From Streblospio benedicti (lineage: Eukaryota; Annelida; Polychaeta; Spionida; Spionidae): a stretch of 64,000 nt of DNA. The translations under genes were made by a program, and so were the position numbers. The stretch covers positions 59,815,437-59,879,436 of the forward strand of contig CM032666.1 of NCBI GenBank assembly GCA_019095985.1. The letters are read 5' to 3'. Shown here one piece after another: positions 53,400-64,000 of this stretch. The notes under the pieces are model-generated. The model was not told where the DNA came from. It saw nothing but the letters and a program-made list of their open reading frames with translations, and ran no database searches. Numbering within the stretch: position 1 is the first letter of the stretch; each line of letters opens with the position of its first letter.

Positions 53400-54640
53400 C
53401 AGATCTGTCTTCATGTAGAAGGGTTTGATGAATCTATTTCTTTAGAACTAATAGCAAATGTTGATTTAGCTTAGATACTACTTCTCGTTTGTGCCCATTC
53501 ACAGCCTTGTAGGAAGTTTACGGGTTAGTTGCTAGCGTTGCTTCCTTTACTATGAAATCTATGAATCTATATTAAATTAATTTTAACAGCTACTTTATTT
53601 AAGAATAAATAATTACTTCCAAATTTTCTGGAATGATGAACTTTGATATTGAAATCTACGAAGCTCTCAAATGAAGGGTAGCTATTGTGCTCTAGAGATT
53701 CAGCTACTAAGTGATTCCATCTGTTAAGTAATGTAGGTGGTAACTTCCTGGCTAAGCATTGATTCTCTCTGCAGTGATTTAATTCTGGCTAATCCTTGAC
53801 TTCTGTAGTTGCTTCTCGGCAGGCCCTCATGAAGTCTGCGTAAGCTTGGAGCCCTTCACCATCATTATTTATAATGATTGGCCAATTTGCTATGTTTTCT
53901 CTAAAGGCTTCTAATACAAAGAATGGGGTCCAAACCTTTCATTATATCACTCAGTCGAAGACACACCCCTCAATAGCCAAATTCAGCCAGGCACAATTTC
54001 CCCATGAATGCTTGGGTCAATTTTGCACTCTGGGAGTAGAAGTGTCCGCCATTTTGAACTGTCGATTGAAAATAATAATCAATTATATTTACATTAAAAC
54101 ACCGATTTGAATACTCCCAGTTATTGAAATAGCCATACAATACAATAGATGACAATACAATATCCCATACTACTAGTACTAATAGTTAAAGTTGAACTGG
54201 ATTCGCAAGCTTGGGCAACATTCGCCAAATTCTGGCATTGATTCATGCATATTGACCTCAAAACCATAACATATTTCTTCATTCAATACCTTCCAAGCAT
54301 TCTTGTATGACTCTTCTGAAGTTCTGTAGAAAAATCCTTGTCAGGCCTTTTGACCTTTACCACATAGATATTTCAAGATAAAACATATGATCTCCTTGTT
54401 GAAGATTTTTGCTTACAATGTGTAATTTAAAATATTTTTTCCATTGACCAAAACAGATTACGACCTGGACTTATTTGAGTTACATTTGCATCGTAAGTTG
54501 CTTTATGAGGAGGACTATTTCGAATTACATCTGCACCACAAGTGAGATTGCGGCCAGCACTATGTTGGACTACATCTGTGGCATAAGTCAAATAATGGGC
54601 AGGACCATTTTGAATTAAATTTGGACCACAATATTATTGG
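53400..54640 (-). mobile_element. BEL/Pao-like retrotransposon fossil, gag region
   Basis: The minus strand around 53870-53560 contains GLQAYADFMRACREATTEVK and LARKLPPTLLNRWNHLVAES. This matches the L-x-x-x-A-D-F-L-x-x-C ... K-L-P-x-x-x-x-x-R-W-N block of BEL/Pao gag-pol proteins in invertebrates. Upstream pieces to about 54640 appear to belong to the same element. No LTR, protease or polymerase was recognised. It is broken in several places and truncated, and looks old. Confidence 0.6.
54442..54621 (-). repeat. 45-bp minisatellite, four units, open on the minus strand
   Basis: Four 15-codon units run without a stop: NLIQNGPAHYLTYAT, DVVQHSAGRNLTCGA, DVIRNSPPHKATYDA and NVTQISPGRNLFWSM. The units share D/N-V-x-x-x-S/G-x-x-R/H, and spacing is exactly 45 bp. 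It sits at the upstream edge of the BEL/Pao-like fossil and may be part of it. Confidence 0.8.
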
Positions 54641-54711
54641 TTTTAGATTCTGAATTACATATTAACATAAAATATTGTATTACTAATTTTGTATTACTAA
54701 TTTTTGGAAGT

Positions 54712-55065
54712 GATTTGATAGTGGGCTATGATAGCTTTTCAAGGCAATCTCTCTTTGTCGCTAGGTAATGTACACACTCACTACTTCCTACCATGGTATA
54801 TAATTATTGGATCATGCTCCTCAATCACCATATTTCTATCCAATGTCCATTCGAATCAAATCAAATCAAATCAAATCATTTATTAAATCAGACATAAAAT
54901 ATGTCCATATAACAAATAAAAAAGTAAATACAGTATTAACATGCAGTTATAATAATTTGCTGTTTTTAATGGATTTTAATGTAGGCAAATCTGTCTCCAT
55001 TTTTAAAATTGGTTACATTACCATTCTTATCTCTTTCAGACAAGTCCTTGACTTTTGAAATGAAC
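54712..55065. repeat. Dispersed ~340-bp repeat, copy 1, with a retroposon tail inside
   Basis: This matches 59105-59440 in the same orientation at about 85% identity. Shared landmarks are GATTTGATAGTGGGCTATGA, CTTCCTACCA, an (AAATC)n tract (54853-54877 here) and AGGC(A)AATCTGTCTCCATTTT. The (AAATC)n part with its flank also occurs alone at 24402. Confidence 0.85.
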
Positions 55066-57130
55066 AATGTAAGAACTTAATACATTAAGAACCCTGAACG
55101 TCAGACAAATGTTTTTTATAATCCCACACAAATGTCATTACATAAGTCGAGCCTGTTTCAAAATCACAGTTGCATGAAAATGTGACTGCTTCATTCCATC
55201 CCCAATAATCATGTAACACATGCTTTTGTGAGATGCACATGCTGCATTTTGAATGGTCAATACGGTTATGTGGACGGACCATTGATCCATTACACCTGTT
55301 TCGAGGCATATTACAGTTTATTGTGCACAGGAAGCAATGTTCCGTTGTCCTCCTATGTTATAGCATATTAGTCTGGTTCCGTATGTTATGATATACAGGT
55401 CCCGTAGGTATCATCTGTCAAAATGACTTTTTGTTGATGTGGGTTGTTTGTAATCAATTTCTGCAAATATGACAGGACAAATTTTACCACCTCTCAACCG
55501 AATTTTAAATTCGGGATATTTGCAAGTTCCATTGCCAAACCATGACAGTGGTACATCACTAAAAGTATCAAAACCATTCCTCACCTTGCTTGTCACAGCC
55601 ATGTCAGATTTAGTGTATTACCCCCAATTTCACATACTCCACAAGACGCCAAGTAATGAAAAAAATAACATTGTCAACCATTTTTTAGTACCTCATGTGC
55701 ACATTTTGTGGCCAAAACTCATGGGATCATCTGTTAAAATGGTCTATGGCCTTTCACATGGACTCGCAGGACAATTGACAAACAGCAGTCAATAACACGG
55801 GAACATCTTTATGAACATCAGCAGGAAGGCCAGCTAGAATATAAAAGACCTTAGGATGAAACAAAAACCATATTGTAACCATACTAGAAGCACTGAATAA
55901 AACACAAATCATTTTACAGGAGAAGGAATGACATTTTGTGTAGCCCAGAACCAGCCAGAAGTGTGCCATTTCCTACCAAACCAGCCAGATCATTCCAAAC
56001 TTGAGTCCAGATCACCCACATTCCCATGGAAATGACACTAATTTTGTGGCACCTTCTTGAGTCATCTGGAACATCTGGAGTTATTGTCGTCTATTTGAAA
56101 TGGGGGGTTTAAAGAGCATGGTACTGTCAATACAAATTTTCTTCATTCTCGCATTTGTTTTTGAAGCTTGTGTACATTCCATAAGTAGATCACGATCCAG
56201 CTTTATGTACTCATTATTGAGATCATGCCTGTACTAAGGAGTGGCTTTATTTGTTGACAGATGAATGCCACAGTCTTCATTTCATTTCTTTTTGCATGTA
56301 AAGTGAATTATACATCACAACATTTGTTCCTGGATGGTATTTGATGAAAAAGACGAAGAGAGGAATGGAATGAAATTCATGAGTATGCTTTGATTTTAAA
56401 ATGTATTTATTTGAGCAATCTACGACTCAATGACTTTTGACTTTGTATTTGCTTTGTTTGAGTTGAATACGTATGTTATGTTATAAAGCCTTTACACCAC
56501 AAAGGCTTGACTGTTCATTTGGGAAATGGTTTGACTCATTTAAACACATGGTACTCACAAAACAATTACAGTTTTAAGTCTTTTGGTCTCACAACTTATT
56601 CCTTTCCTGCTAATGTGAGTAATTGGATAGACTGCCTTGGATGTTTTGCAAAGTGCTGCTTAATTTTCTAGTTCATACTAATTTAGAAAGGTACCTATTC
56701 ACTAATTTACAAAGGTACTTACTCGCCAAGTAACAATTACATGTCATTAACTGGTTGTTGCTTTGCATGTTTTCGCTCATTAAATATTTGCATCATGTGA
56801 CCTACATGCTTGCACAAACCGACATTGGAACGCCAGAAGCAGTGTTGACACTGTTGAGAACAGCGTAACGTCTGCAAAGCAAGGTAAAATTGACATGGTA
56901 CTGTGAAAAGAAACTAATTGAGTATGGCAAAACCATAACCCACTTCGTAGCCTCCATTCAAGCATTATTAAAAATTCATTCAATGGTCAATTTAGTATGT
57001 CATCTTTGTTCAAATTACACAAAATCAATCTATATATAATTACGAAGAGATGGGCATGGCCATGGTTTTTTTATTTTATTTTTGGAAATTTGCCTGCAAA
57101 CCTTTCCTGGGGCACTTTCAAGCATTTTGA
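55066..57130. other. Gene-poor stretch with two unassigned minus-strand frames
   Basis: 55602-55411 (MAVTSKVRNGFDTFSDVPLS then WFGNGTCKYPEFKIRLRGGK) and 55309-55085 (MPRNRCNGSMVRPHNRIDHS then KCSMCISQKHVLHDYWGWNE) look more protein-like than their neighbours and lie in the same order on one strand. They could be two pieces of one dead gene. I do not recognise them. The rest holds nothing I can support. Confidence 0.3.
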
Positions 57131-59104
57131 GTGTTGCTCTTTATGAGAAATTACCTTTTAGGGGTTTATTTGTTCTTTGTGTGCTTGCTTTCATCAGTGT
57201 TGACGAGAAAACTGACTTACCATCAAAAATCGTCTACAAATGATTCTTTTTTTTTGTTGCCACTCACTTCCGGTTTGTTGTTGCTGGGTGCGTTAAGTTT
57301 GTCTGTTGCTGCGTGTGTTTGTCTCACGGGTTCACAAATGCTGCGTGCGTTATATTTCTTTGTGTTATGTTTCGCTGTTGCTGCTTGTGTTTCCAATGCT
57401 TTAGTCGATAGCTGTCGGAAGTTCTTCAGCGAGATGTAATTCAAATAGGTGCTTTTCGAGAATGTAGCTGTCTGTGGATCATGGTACGAAACACGTTGTG
57501 CGTCCGACCAGAAAATGGCGCGAGTCTAGTCAGTCGATACGGAGTTTTCCATTGTTGACATAAAACAATAATTCTTTAGTAGCTCATATGATATTCATCT
57601 GAACGTTTTCACATTAACAGTACACATTCTGAAGACTGTCTAGTATCTTATTTTCACCATAATAAATAATAAAATACATAGCAATGAGTCCGATTTGGAC
57701 AAAATCGTGTAATACCCAATGCATTTGACAGATAACGTCCGAACGCTGAGTGTTAGATATGGTGATGCGTGTGATTAATGGTCAAATTAAACTATTTAGT
57801 TAAAACAATTACATAGACTTATGCATATGAATAGAATCGCATATTACTGCAGATTATTTCCATCAAGATTATATATTAATACGACAATGTATAACAGAGA
57901 TATGACCCAATGTCTGTTTGGTGTTTTTATTGTCGCTACACCTGTCGCCGCCTGCTGATATTGTCAGTAGACTTTTAGGATCATGCAACAATGTCACTGG
58001 TTCAACTTAAATTAAATATACTAAATGCGATAGTTTATAGCTAATTTTACTATGGGACGAAAGGGAAATATATTATCTGTGATGTATGTAAGTGAGATTG
58101 CTGAAGTCTAAAGTTTTATTGAGCTGTGTGTTCAAAATGTATTGCGCAATTTCTCCCATAAGCATAACATTACGACGTCCGGTATCATCGCCGGTCCATA
58201 ATCCAGTTAGGTTTAGTTCGGTTGTCACGGTTAGTTCCTGTTCGCGGGACTTCCAACCCCTATTGCATTGTGTTTTTACATGCCCCTGTATAGAATTGCT
58301 GCTGTGCGTTTGTCTCTGATGCTGCGTGCGTTATGACTCCGTGCGGTGACAGGGGGAAGCTAGTATTATATAATATAACAGCCATGATGTATTATTTGCA
58401 TGTAGTAAGCATGTATATATGTGAATAATTTTGTTTGCAAATGCACTTACTTACATTAATGGTTGTATCTCTCAAAAGCACAAGTCAAACGTTAGACCAT
58501 ATTGTGCAACATATTTAAAGATACATTATATCTGTTTCCAATATTATGAATATAAAAAATAAAAACAATACTGTTTCTTCAATCACAGCCCTGAATTTAC
58601 CTTATTATTTTCAGTGTGTAAAGTCATTGTTTTGATAGAAGAAACATGTTGGATATAACCAACATGATGAACTCATTCAAAGAAAAAAACAATACTGATT
58701 ATGATTGTAAAAAAATTGAATTAGATAATATTTGAAACAACATTAGATTAAGAAGAAGAAAAATAAATACTGGTATGTAAATTAATTAAAAATAAATTAA
58801 ATTATACTAGGCTATAACTAATGTGTAATGACCTTAACTTAAGTTCTTATTTTTATTTTCAATCATGATATCCTTGAACTCTGCACTGCCTAAATTTCTT
58901 TCACCACATTTTCTATTAATGTTTCATTATGAAGTTCCCATTTTCTCTGTGGTGATGTTCTTGCTGAGACTTTGTATTTCCAGCATGATGCATAGCATTT
59001 TTATTATTGTTGCTAATCTAGGTCCACCAAGATTTTAAAGAATATAGTAATGATCCAAGCTACGACATGGTTGGTCTTCTCCAAATAGAAAAAGTTTGCC
59101 TGTG
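57131..59104. other. Gene-poor stretch, one hydrophobic plus-strand frame
   Basis: 57131-57439 is open for 102 codons with three hydrophobic segments (LLGVYLFFVCLLSSVL, GLLLLGALSLSVAACVCL, LYFFVLCFAVAACVSNAL). T-rich DNA readily gives such frames by chance, so I do not call a gene. TGCTGCGTGCGTTAT occurs at 57338 and again at 58319, a short repeat. Confidence 0.25.
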
Positions 59105-59440
59105 AAGTGATTTGATAGTGGGCTATGATAGCTATTTGTCTAGGTAATGCGCACACTCACTGCTTCCTACCACGATATATAATTTTTTCATCATGCTTGT
59201 CAATCTCCATATTTCTATCCAATGTCCATACAAATCAAATCAAATCATTTATTAAATCAGACATAAAAACATGTCTGTATGACAAATACAAATGTAAATA
59301 CAGTATTAACATGCAGTTATAATAATTCGCTGTTGTTCAATAGATCTTAATGTAGGCAGATCTGTCTCCATTTTTAGAATTAGTTAGATTACGATTCTTA
59401 TCCTCTTTCATACAAGCCCTTGACTTTTGAAAATAAACTC
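59105..59440. repeat. Dispersed ~340-bp repeat, copy 2
   Basis: Partner of 54712-55065. The (AAATC)n tract here (59232-59247) is shorter, and several small deletions are present in the left third. Confidence 0.85.
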
Positions 59441-59786
59441 TACTCCTTTACTTTCAAGCACCTTTTGTATGATGTCATTACCACACCCATGGAAATGTCC
59501 TTTATTACTAAGATTTCTCCCATTTCAACTTTCCTCTGGTTATTTGGATCACGTTCCTGAATGATGACTTTCTTACCTTGGGTAGATTTGTACAGTAGTT
59601 TTTTTCTCTTGGATGTGAATCTTCCAGACATGTTTGTGATTTGGTATTCCTATATTTTTCTATCATTGATACGCATGGAGGCAGGTTGGCATATTTGGTA
59701 TGCGTGAGTTTGTCTGCAAGATCACTGGCTTCTATGTAGGGTGGATCAACCATCTCGGCCATTTTTATCAACAACCACTTGCTCAC
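59441..59786 (-). CDS. Unassigned small basic frame(s)
   Basis: Two overlapping minus-strand frames look coding. 59786-59508 includes MVDPPYIEASDLADKLTHTK. 59631-59440 includes KVIIQERDPNNQRKVEMGEI then LVIKDISMGV and a lysine-rich end. A donor-like CCCAAG|GTAAGA lies between. The second stops exactly where the 59105-59440 repeat begins. No family is recognised. Confidence 0.3.
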
Positions 59787-59828
59787 AGTATATGAATATA
59801 TGATGAAAGCTTTTATACTGAATTAGAA

Positions 59829-60125
59829 ACAAATGTTAAACATATAACACAGCAGATACAGAATGACTTAGGTATGATTAACAATGGCATTATAAAAGAC
59901 AAATTTAGTATAAGTGAAATTAATGATGCAATAAAATGTCTAAGAAAAAGACAGACCCCAGGGTGTGACAAAATATCATCAGAGCATACAAAATATGGTG
60001 GACATGTCGTAAAACGATGTGTAGCAAACTTTTTAACATAATGAGCTCAATTGAAATATATTCCTTCTCAATTTGAAAGAGGCATATTAATCTCATTGCC
60101 GGAAGCCGATAAAGATATAGACAAA
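59829..60125 (+). mobile_element. LINE reverse transcriptase fragment, plus strand
   Basis: The plus strand reads SISEINDAIKCLRKRQTPGC then DKISSEHTKYGGHVVKRCVA then, after stops, IPSQFERGILISLPEADKD. This matches the RT entry region (I-x-x-x-E-V-x-x-A-I-x-x-L-K-x-x-K-x-x-G-x-D-x-I-x-x-E ... I-P-x-x-W-x-x-G-x-I-x-P). It ends where the loosely repeated GGGCGAGTTGTTAATATGA segment starts. The catalytic motif is missing. Confidence 0.8.
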
Positions 60126-61299
60126 CCGGGCGAGTTGTTAATATGACTTGATTTATCTGGTGAGTTCTTTAGGTCACAACAATGTTTTAAAATGATCTGG
60201 CTTCAAAGAAATAATGAATATCCTTATGTTTACAAATCATCATCGTAAACTTCCGTTTCATACCAGTACATAACGTAGAACATGGTGTGAATTACGTCCA
60301 GCAATAACTACTACTTACTTTATACTGGGTCCATCTAGGGTTCATTCTTAGAGGGATCTGAAAGTTTTGGGTCACAAAACTCCTTAGTTTTCTTCAAATC
60401 GTCGGGCATAGGTTAACGCAAATCGAAAAACAGTAGTGTACCAGCTTTAAAGCTGGTGCATGGACTAACAATAGGTTTTAAAAAGTTAACTTTTTAGCTC
60501 ATTACTACAGTGTCTAAAACAATTTATAACAATATTGCCCCTGCTGTCCAACGCGTGATATTACAGTAAATAAGTATGTGCACTTAGATTTACACACAAT
60601 ATCCTGTTATAATGCCAGAATAAATATTGGTATAGATAACAAAACCATATTAGATATCAAATGCATAAATATAGTGTTATGATCAATAAGCTAACAGGTG
60701 GCAGCACTGTGTGACAGTGGTTTTATTGTATTCTCATTATAGTATCTCATCATTAGAAATTTAGATTTTGTAGGTAAAGGACAGGATAACAAATTAATTT
60801 ATAACTTTATGTAAGTACATTACCAGCAGTGAACATAGCTACTTTTTAGGTTTTTTAGATTTGATAAGGACCAAGAGGTCGAAACAATGTTAATAAAACT
60901 TATTTTTAAAATTGTTTGAAACTTTTTGGACCTACGCAGCTGGAAGAAGGAAAAGATAGAGCATTAAAAATGATTGTACAATTAGATTTAAGAAAAATGT
61001 AAACAGAACTCCTTTCAGCAAAATGTACTATATAACATATTCAGTCTAAAATTTCCCATACAAATCTTCATGGTGCAACCTGTAAGTCTAAGATTCTACA
61101 ATATGATCATGACAGACATTACTATTATTCATTATATTGATTTTATCATTAAGTACTACATCTAAACTCAAAGGCCATCAATCAGATCCCAGGTTGGTAA
61201 TGGTCCAGTTTGTTAATTATTTTATGAAAGATGATCTGTATTGTAACTGAAAATCTCTATTCTTCCTCACGTCTGTCTTTCAAGTGGTTTCTTGTATTA
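60126..61299. other. Non-coding stretch with a hammerhead-like motif
   Basis: 60120-60300 loosely repeats 33320-33480. No coding region was recognised to 61299. The motif at 60861 is listed separately. Confidence 0.35.
60861..60885 (+). ncRNA. Hammerhead-ribozyme-like core, degenerate
   Basis: TTGATAA, stem GACC/GGTC with loop AAGA, then GAAAC has the spacing of a minimal hammerhead (CUGAUGA, stem II, GAAA). Two of seven bases in the first core box differ from consensus. It is followed by AATAAAACTT, as in terminal repeats of Penelope-like elements. A GIY-YIG remnant lies 420 bp downstream on the other strand. Confidence 0.35.
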
Positions 61300-61302
61300 T
61301 TT

Positions 61303-61530
61303 GTATCATCTTACCAGTTGCACAGTTCGTAATTGAATATCTTGTGGATGATAATGTTCTCTTAATATATCAAATGAGTTATTTCCATGTCTCTCACTAT
61401 TGTAGTCTTCTATTGCCTCTAAGTGTTGTTTCCCCCAGACATAACCGGATCTGCTGGATTCCCCAGTATATGCAGCTGTATATAATACCAGCTGAAGCGT
61501 TGATGAGGAGGAAGTTGAGAGGTTGCCTGC
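61303..61530 (-). mobile_element. GIY-YIG endonuclease remnant of a retroelement
   Basis: The minus strand encodes YTAAYTGESSRSGYVWGKQH then LEAIEDYNSERHGNNSFDIL, the Y-I-G-E-S/T-S-R-x-x-x-x-R-G-x-x-H-L motif found in the GIY-YIG domains of Penelope-like and related retroelements. No reverse transcriptase is nearby. It is truncated. A 20-base T run (61550-61568) lies just upstream. Confidence 0.65.
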
Positions 61531-62334
61531 CAATGCTCTTGAAAACACTTTTTTTTTTTTTTTTTTTGTGTATATGATATGTTTTATTTCTTTCACAATT
61601 TTTTGTTTTAATATCATATTCTAACAAAATTATGTTAACATACTATATAAAAATATGCACCGTGATTGGTAAGAACCACCAATAGAAACTTCATTTTGTT
61701 TATTACAAAAATCTACAAAAGGCACATAGCATTGGAAGCGGCGATAGTGTCAAAGATTTGGCAAATAAATTACACACTGAAACAACAAAATGACTCAGTT
61801 GGTTGCTGCCATTAAATTTACCTCGTAGTAAATCGGTCCCTCTAATTTTAGCTAATTAAACTCTATGCACTATTCTCCAAAATAGAAAAACATTATACAG
61901 TCTCACATCTTCAAACACAATTATACAGATGAAGGAAATTTCAATAGGAATTTCTATTTTATAGTCACCAGTCTTATTTCTTTGAGAAGATCGACATTCA
62001 CGAAACCAACATTTTACTTCTTTGGTTTCACATGTTTGATTTGCAAACCCGTTGGGGGTCAGAAATTCATATCGCCACTGTCTAAAAAAAACTTGAACCC
62101 CCACCCCCCAAATAATGACTCAGCACTAATTGTTTGATTTTTTTTTTTTAAGATTTTAACAGAATAACAAGTTTATTTAATTGCCACAATATTGCTTACA
62201 GTAGTTTGTCCAATTAAGATCACCAGTCACCACCTGACTATTACAGCATTTGAATAAAACTGGTTTACATGCGAGAGATAATTTGGAATGACACTCAAGC
62301 TCAAATTCACATTCATATCTTAAAACATCCACAC
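61531..62334. other. Downstream region of the ankyrin gene, no exon confirmed
   Basis: The minus-strand frame 62104-61856 (with CETKEVKCWFRECRSSQRN then a hydrophobic end) is not recognised. AT-rich runs; no polyadenylation site can be chosen with confidence. Confidence 0.3.
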
Positions 62335-63231
62335 TTACATACTATCATATGGATCATGCTCTTTCGCAATCTCAATAAAGTCATCGGCCCAGTCCTCCAT
62401 CTTAACCATTGAAAGTAGTGGCGGTGGCAGTTGGAGCTTCTCAAACGCTTCATCGGACTTGTCGGGCATGTGATTCCGAATCGACCACACACACCACTGC
62501 ATCAGTGTCTCCAAATCGTGAGCAATGTGTGCCCCATACTGCACTAGCTTAGTCAACACTTCCCAATTTTCCTCTCTACGAGCAATACGGAATGGCGTTG
62601 ATGTACCTTTTTGAATATTGGACATGTTGAGGTTTTCTGAGGGTATAAGCTTGGTCACAATGTTCACGGGAGCGTTGTTGTCAACGGCGATGTGTAGCGG
62701 CGTCTCGTAAGTCCTCTCAAAGATGGCGTCGACGTCTGCCCCACGAGAAACCAGCAGTGGCACCAGATCCCACCTGCTGAGGTCACACGCCCTGTGAAGT
62801 GTCGTCATTCCTGTTGTGGGGTTGGGGGTATTGATGTCCTCATCTTGGGATCGGGATATTAGCTGAGTGGCGATGTCCAGTGGAAGAGTATCACCGTGGT
62901 GCTGCAGTGCATATAAAAGTGTCCTGTGTACTGCACTTTTGTCTTTGGTCTCTAACGCACCATGCTTAATCAGGAGATACACCACATCCCAGTTGATCCC
63001 TTTCTTGGTAACATAACATTCAAGAGGCTCCTGTCCCTTTGCACATGTTTTGTGGATGGTCTGGCTTGTGATTAGAGGAGAAATCACGTGCAAAGGAACG
63101 TCTTTTTGCCATAGAACGCAGTGTAAACAAACATTTTGCTCAGATTCTGTGACAGTTAGATCATTTTGGCCTTCTTCAAAAAGGTTGGTCACTTCAGGCC
63201 AATCCAGTACTTTGAACAGCTGCTTTTCCAT
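62335..63231 (-). CDS. Ankyrin-repeat protein, 298 codons
   Basis: A long uninterrupted minus-strand frame with a good ATG context (CACAATGG-like, AACAATGGAA). Ankyrin repeats are visible at about residues 65-97 (INWDVVYLLIKHGA), 141-172 (TTLHRACDLSRWDLVPLLVS then RGADVDA), 175-206 (ETPLHIAVDNNAPVNIVTKL) and 210-236 (STPFRIARREENWEVLTKLV). The N-terminal 60 residues and the C-terminal tail (EKLQLPPPLLSMVKMEDWAD) are without known domain. Ankyrin repeats mediate protein binding; partner unknown. The frame ends at ATG-TAA within AGTAT|GTAAGTG, a consensus donor, so the gene may splice to further exons instead of stopping here. It is the best host gene candidate in the window. Confidence 0.8.
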   Translation of the reverse strand: MEKQLFKVLDWPEVTNLFEEGQNDLTVTESEQNVCLHCVLWQKDVPLHVISPLITSQTIHKTCAKGQEPLECYVTKKGINWDVVYLLIKHGALETKDKSAVHRTLLYALQHHGDTLPLDIATQLISRSQDEDINTPNPTTGMTTLHRACDLSRWDLVPLLVSRGADVDAIFERTYETPLHIAVDNNAPVNIVTKLIPSENLNMSNIQKGTSTPFRIARREENWEVLTKLVQYGAHIAHDLETLMQWCVWSIRNHMPDKSDEAFEKLQLPPPLLSMVKMEDWADDFIEIAKEHDPYDSM

Positions 63232-63684
63232 TGTTGGTTGATTTGATTTTGATTTGATATGTCACAAAACAGTATAATCCTCAGTAATACATCTTAATAT
63301 AGCTCCTTTTAGACTTTTAGTAGTACTTACAAAACTTAATCCTTTTTCATGGAGTACACTGATATAATATATATGTGTACACTGCATTCTTTTCAATTCA
63401 ATATATCAGCAGTTGTATTCTAGGCAATCTGAGAAGTGGGTTTTCACAACATCTCAACATGATATCCAGATTAAGTATGTCTTGATATTCCTTCCACATG
63501 CATGGTTTCAATTCAGTGCTTTGATAATAAGGTGGTCTTTTTGTCTTTTGTAAAATGTTTTATTTTTTTTTATTTTTGAAGTGATTAGTTTGATAAAAAA
63601 CATTCATAGACAATTGTACAAATCATTGCTATTGTTGTACTTATTTTCTTCTTCTAAAATTTAAATGATTTGAAACCTAACAAA
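63232..63684. other. Upstream region of the ankyrin gene
   Basis: A short (GATTT)n-like tract lies at 63239-63259 immediately 5' of the ATG, similar to the retroposon tails at 54853 and 59232. No promoter motif can be picked out. Confidence 0.4.
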
Positions 63685-63784
63685 NNNNNNNNNNNNNNNN
63701 NNNNNNNNNNNNNNNNNNNNNNNNNNNNNNNNNNNNNNNNNNNNNNNNNNNNNNNNNNNNNNNNNNNNNNNNNNNNNNNNNNNN
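63685..63784. other. Assembly gap of 100 N
   Basis: Exactly 100 N; the true length is unknown. Confidence 1.
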
Positions 63785-63785
63785 G

Positions 63786-63962
63786 TGGACCAAAGTTAGC
63801 AACCAAGATACAGTGGTCAGTGATACATTGCCTGGCCATTGCTCAGGTAGTGTTGTTGATAATAATAGCCACATCAGTAAAGGGATAGAGGAAACTGACA
63901 ATGACATAAATAGTATTGAGGACCTCATTAATATCAATGACATAGCAACCAGTAGTAACTAG
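63786..63962 (+). CDS. Partial acidic C-terminal frame after the gap
   Basis: The plus strand is open from the gap edge to TAG at 63960-63962 (58 codons): TKVSNQDTVVSDTLPGHCSG then GIEETDNDINSIEDLININD and ATSSN. It is rich in Ser, Asp, Asn and Ile, like a disordered C-terminus. The upstream part is hidden by the gap, so neither start nor family can be given. Confidence 0.35.
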   Translation, partial: WTKVSNQDTVVSDTLPGHCSGSVVDNNSHISKGIEETDNDINSIEDLININDIATSSN

Positions 63963-64000
63963 CTAGTAGTAACAAACTGTTGTTGGTGTGTATAGGTCAT

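Noticed and set aside
57131-57439. Three-segment membrane protein
   Set aside because: T-rich DNA produces hydrophobic frames by chance; there is no signal of conservation and the minus strand is open as well.
1-64000. CRISPR array, rRNA operon, or bacterial-type operon
   Set aside because: No regularly spaced short repeats with unique spacers, no rRNA-like sequence and no closely packed same-strand genes; the window is eukaryotic.

Overview
The window looks like invertebrate metazoan nuclear DNA. It is AT-rich, it has GT-AG exon-like blocks, two assembly gaps of exactly 100 N (16707-16806 and 63685-63784), many (AAATC)n, (AT)n and (AAAT)n tracts, and a mix of animal mobile elements: CR1/Jockey-like and L1-like LINEs, a Penelope-like element, BEL/Pao, Ty3-like and DIRS-like fossils, piggyBac, pogo, hAT-like, THAP-linked and Crypton-derived sequences. 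I cannot name the species. There are no rRNA genes, complete tRNA genes, CRISPR arrays or operons.

Layout. 0-3.4 kb: tandem array of ~292-bp units holding exon-like pieces and a splice donor, split by a 1.5-kb hAT-like element with an exact 5-bp target duplication; the array ends in an AT-hook reading frame. 3.4-16.7 kb: mostly non-coding, with a LINE remnant, short tandem arrays, a 30-bp perfect palindrome, at least two miniature inverted-repeat elements with exact target duplications, and an unassigned exon with scattered degraded copies. 17-19.4 kb: decayed THAP-domain cluster (minus strand). 19.9-25.4 kb: LINE remnant, pogo-type DDE exon, Ty3-like gag/protease fossil and a degenerate C2H2 zinc-finger frame, all minus strand. 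25.5-34.5 kb: dense patchwork of duplicated segments, most carrying a minus-strand splice donor, with two LINE remnants. 34.8-39.6 kb: LINE RT remnant, a piggyBac-derived locus with duplicated acidic first-domain exons and no catalytic core, and a DIRS-like fossil. 42-49 kb: hammerhead-like motif, BTB (Kelch-like) frame, LINE 3' end, Penelope-like 3' part, Crypton-derived recombinase exon. 48.7-51.7 kb: triplicated zinc-finger exons. 53-60 kb: BEL/Pao fossil with a 45-bp in-frame repeat, a duplicated 340-bp block, and another LINE RT piece. 61-64 kb: GIY-YIG remnant, a 298-codon ankyrin-repeat gene (the best host gene candidate) and an acidic partial frame at the right edge.

The genes do not form a pathway. 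The dominant biology is mobile-element decay and repeated local duplication of exon-plus-donor units, seen independently at four or more loci (0-3.3, 25.7-34.5, 37.6-38.7 and 48.7-51.7 kb). The two most complete host-like frames are the ankyrin protein at 62335-63231 and the BTB protein at 42443-42952.
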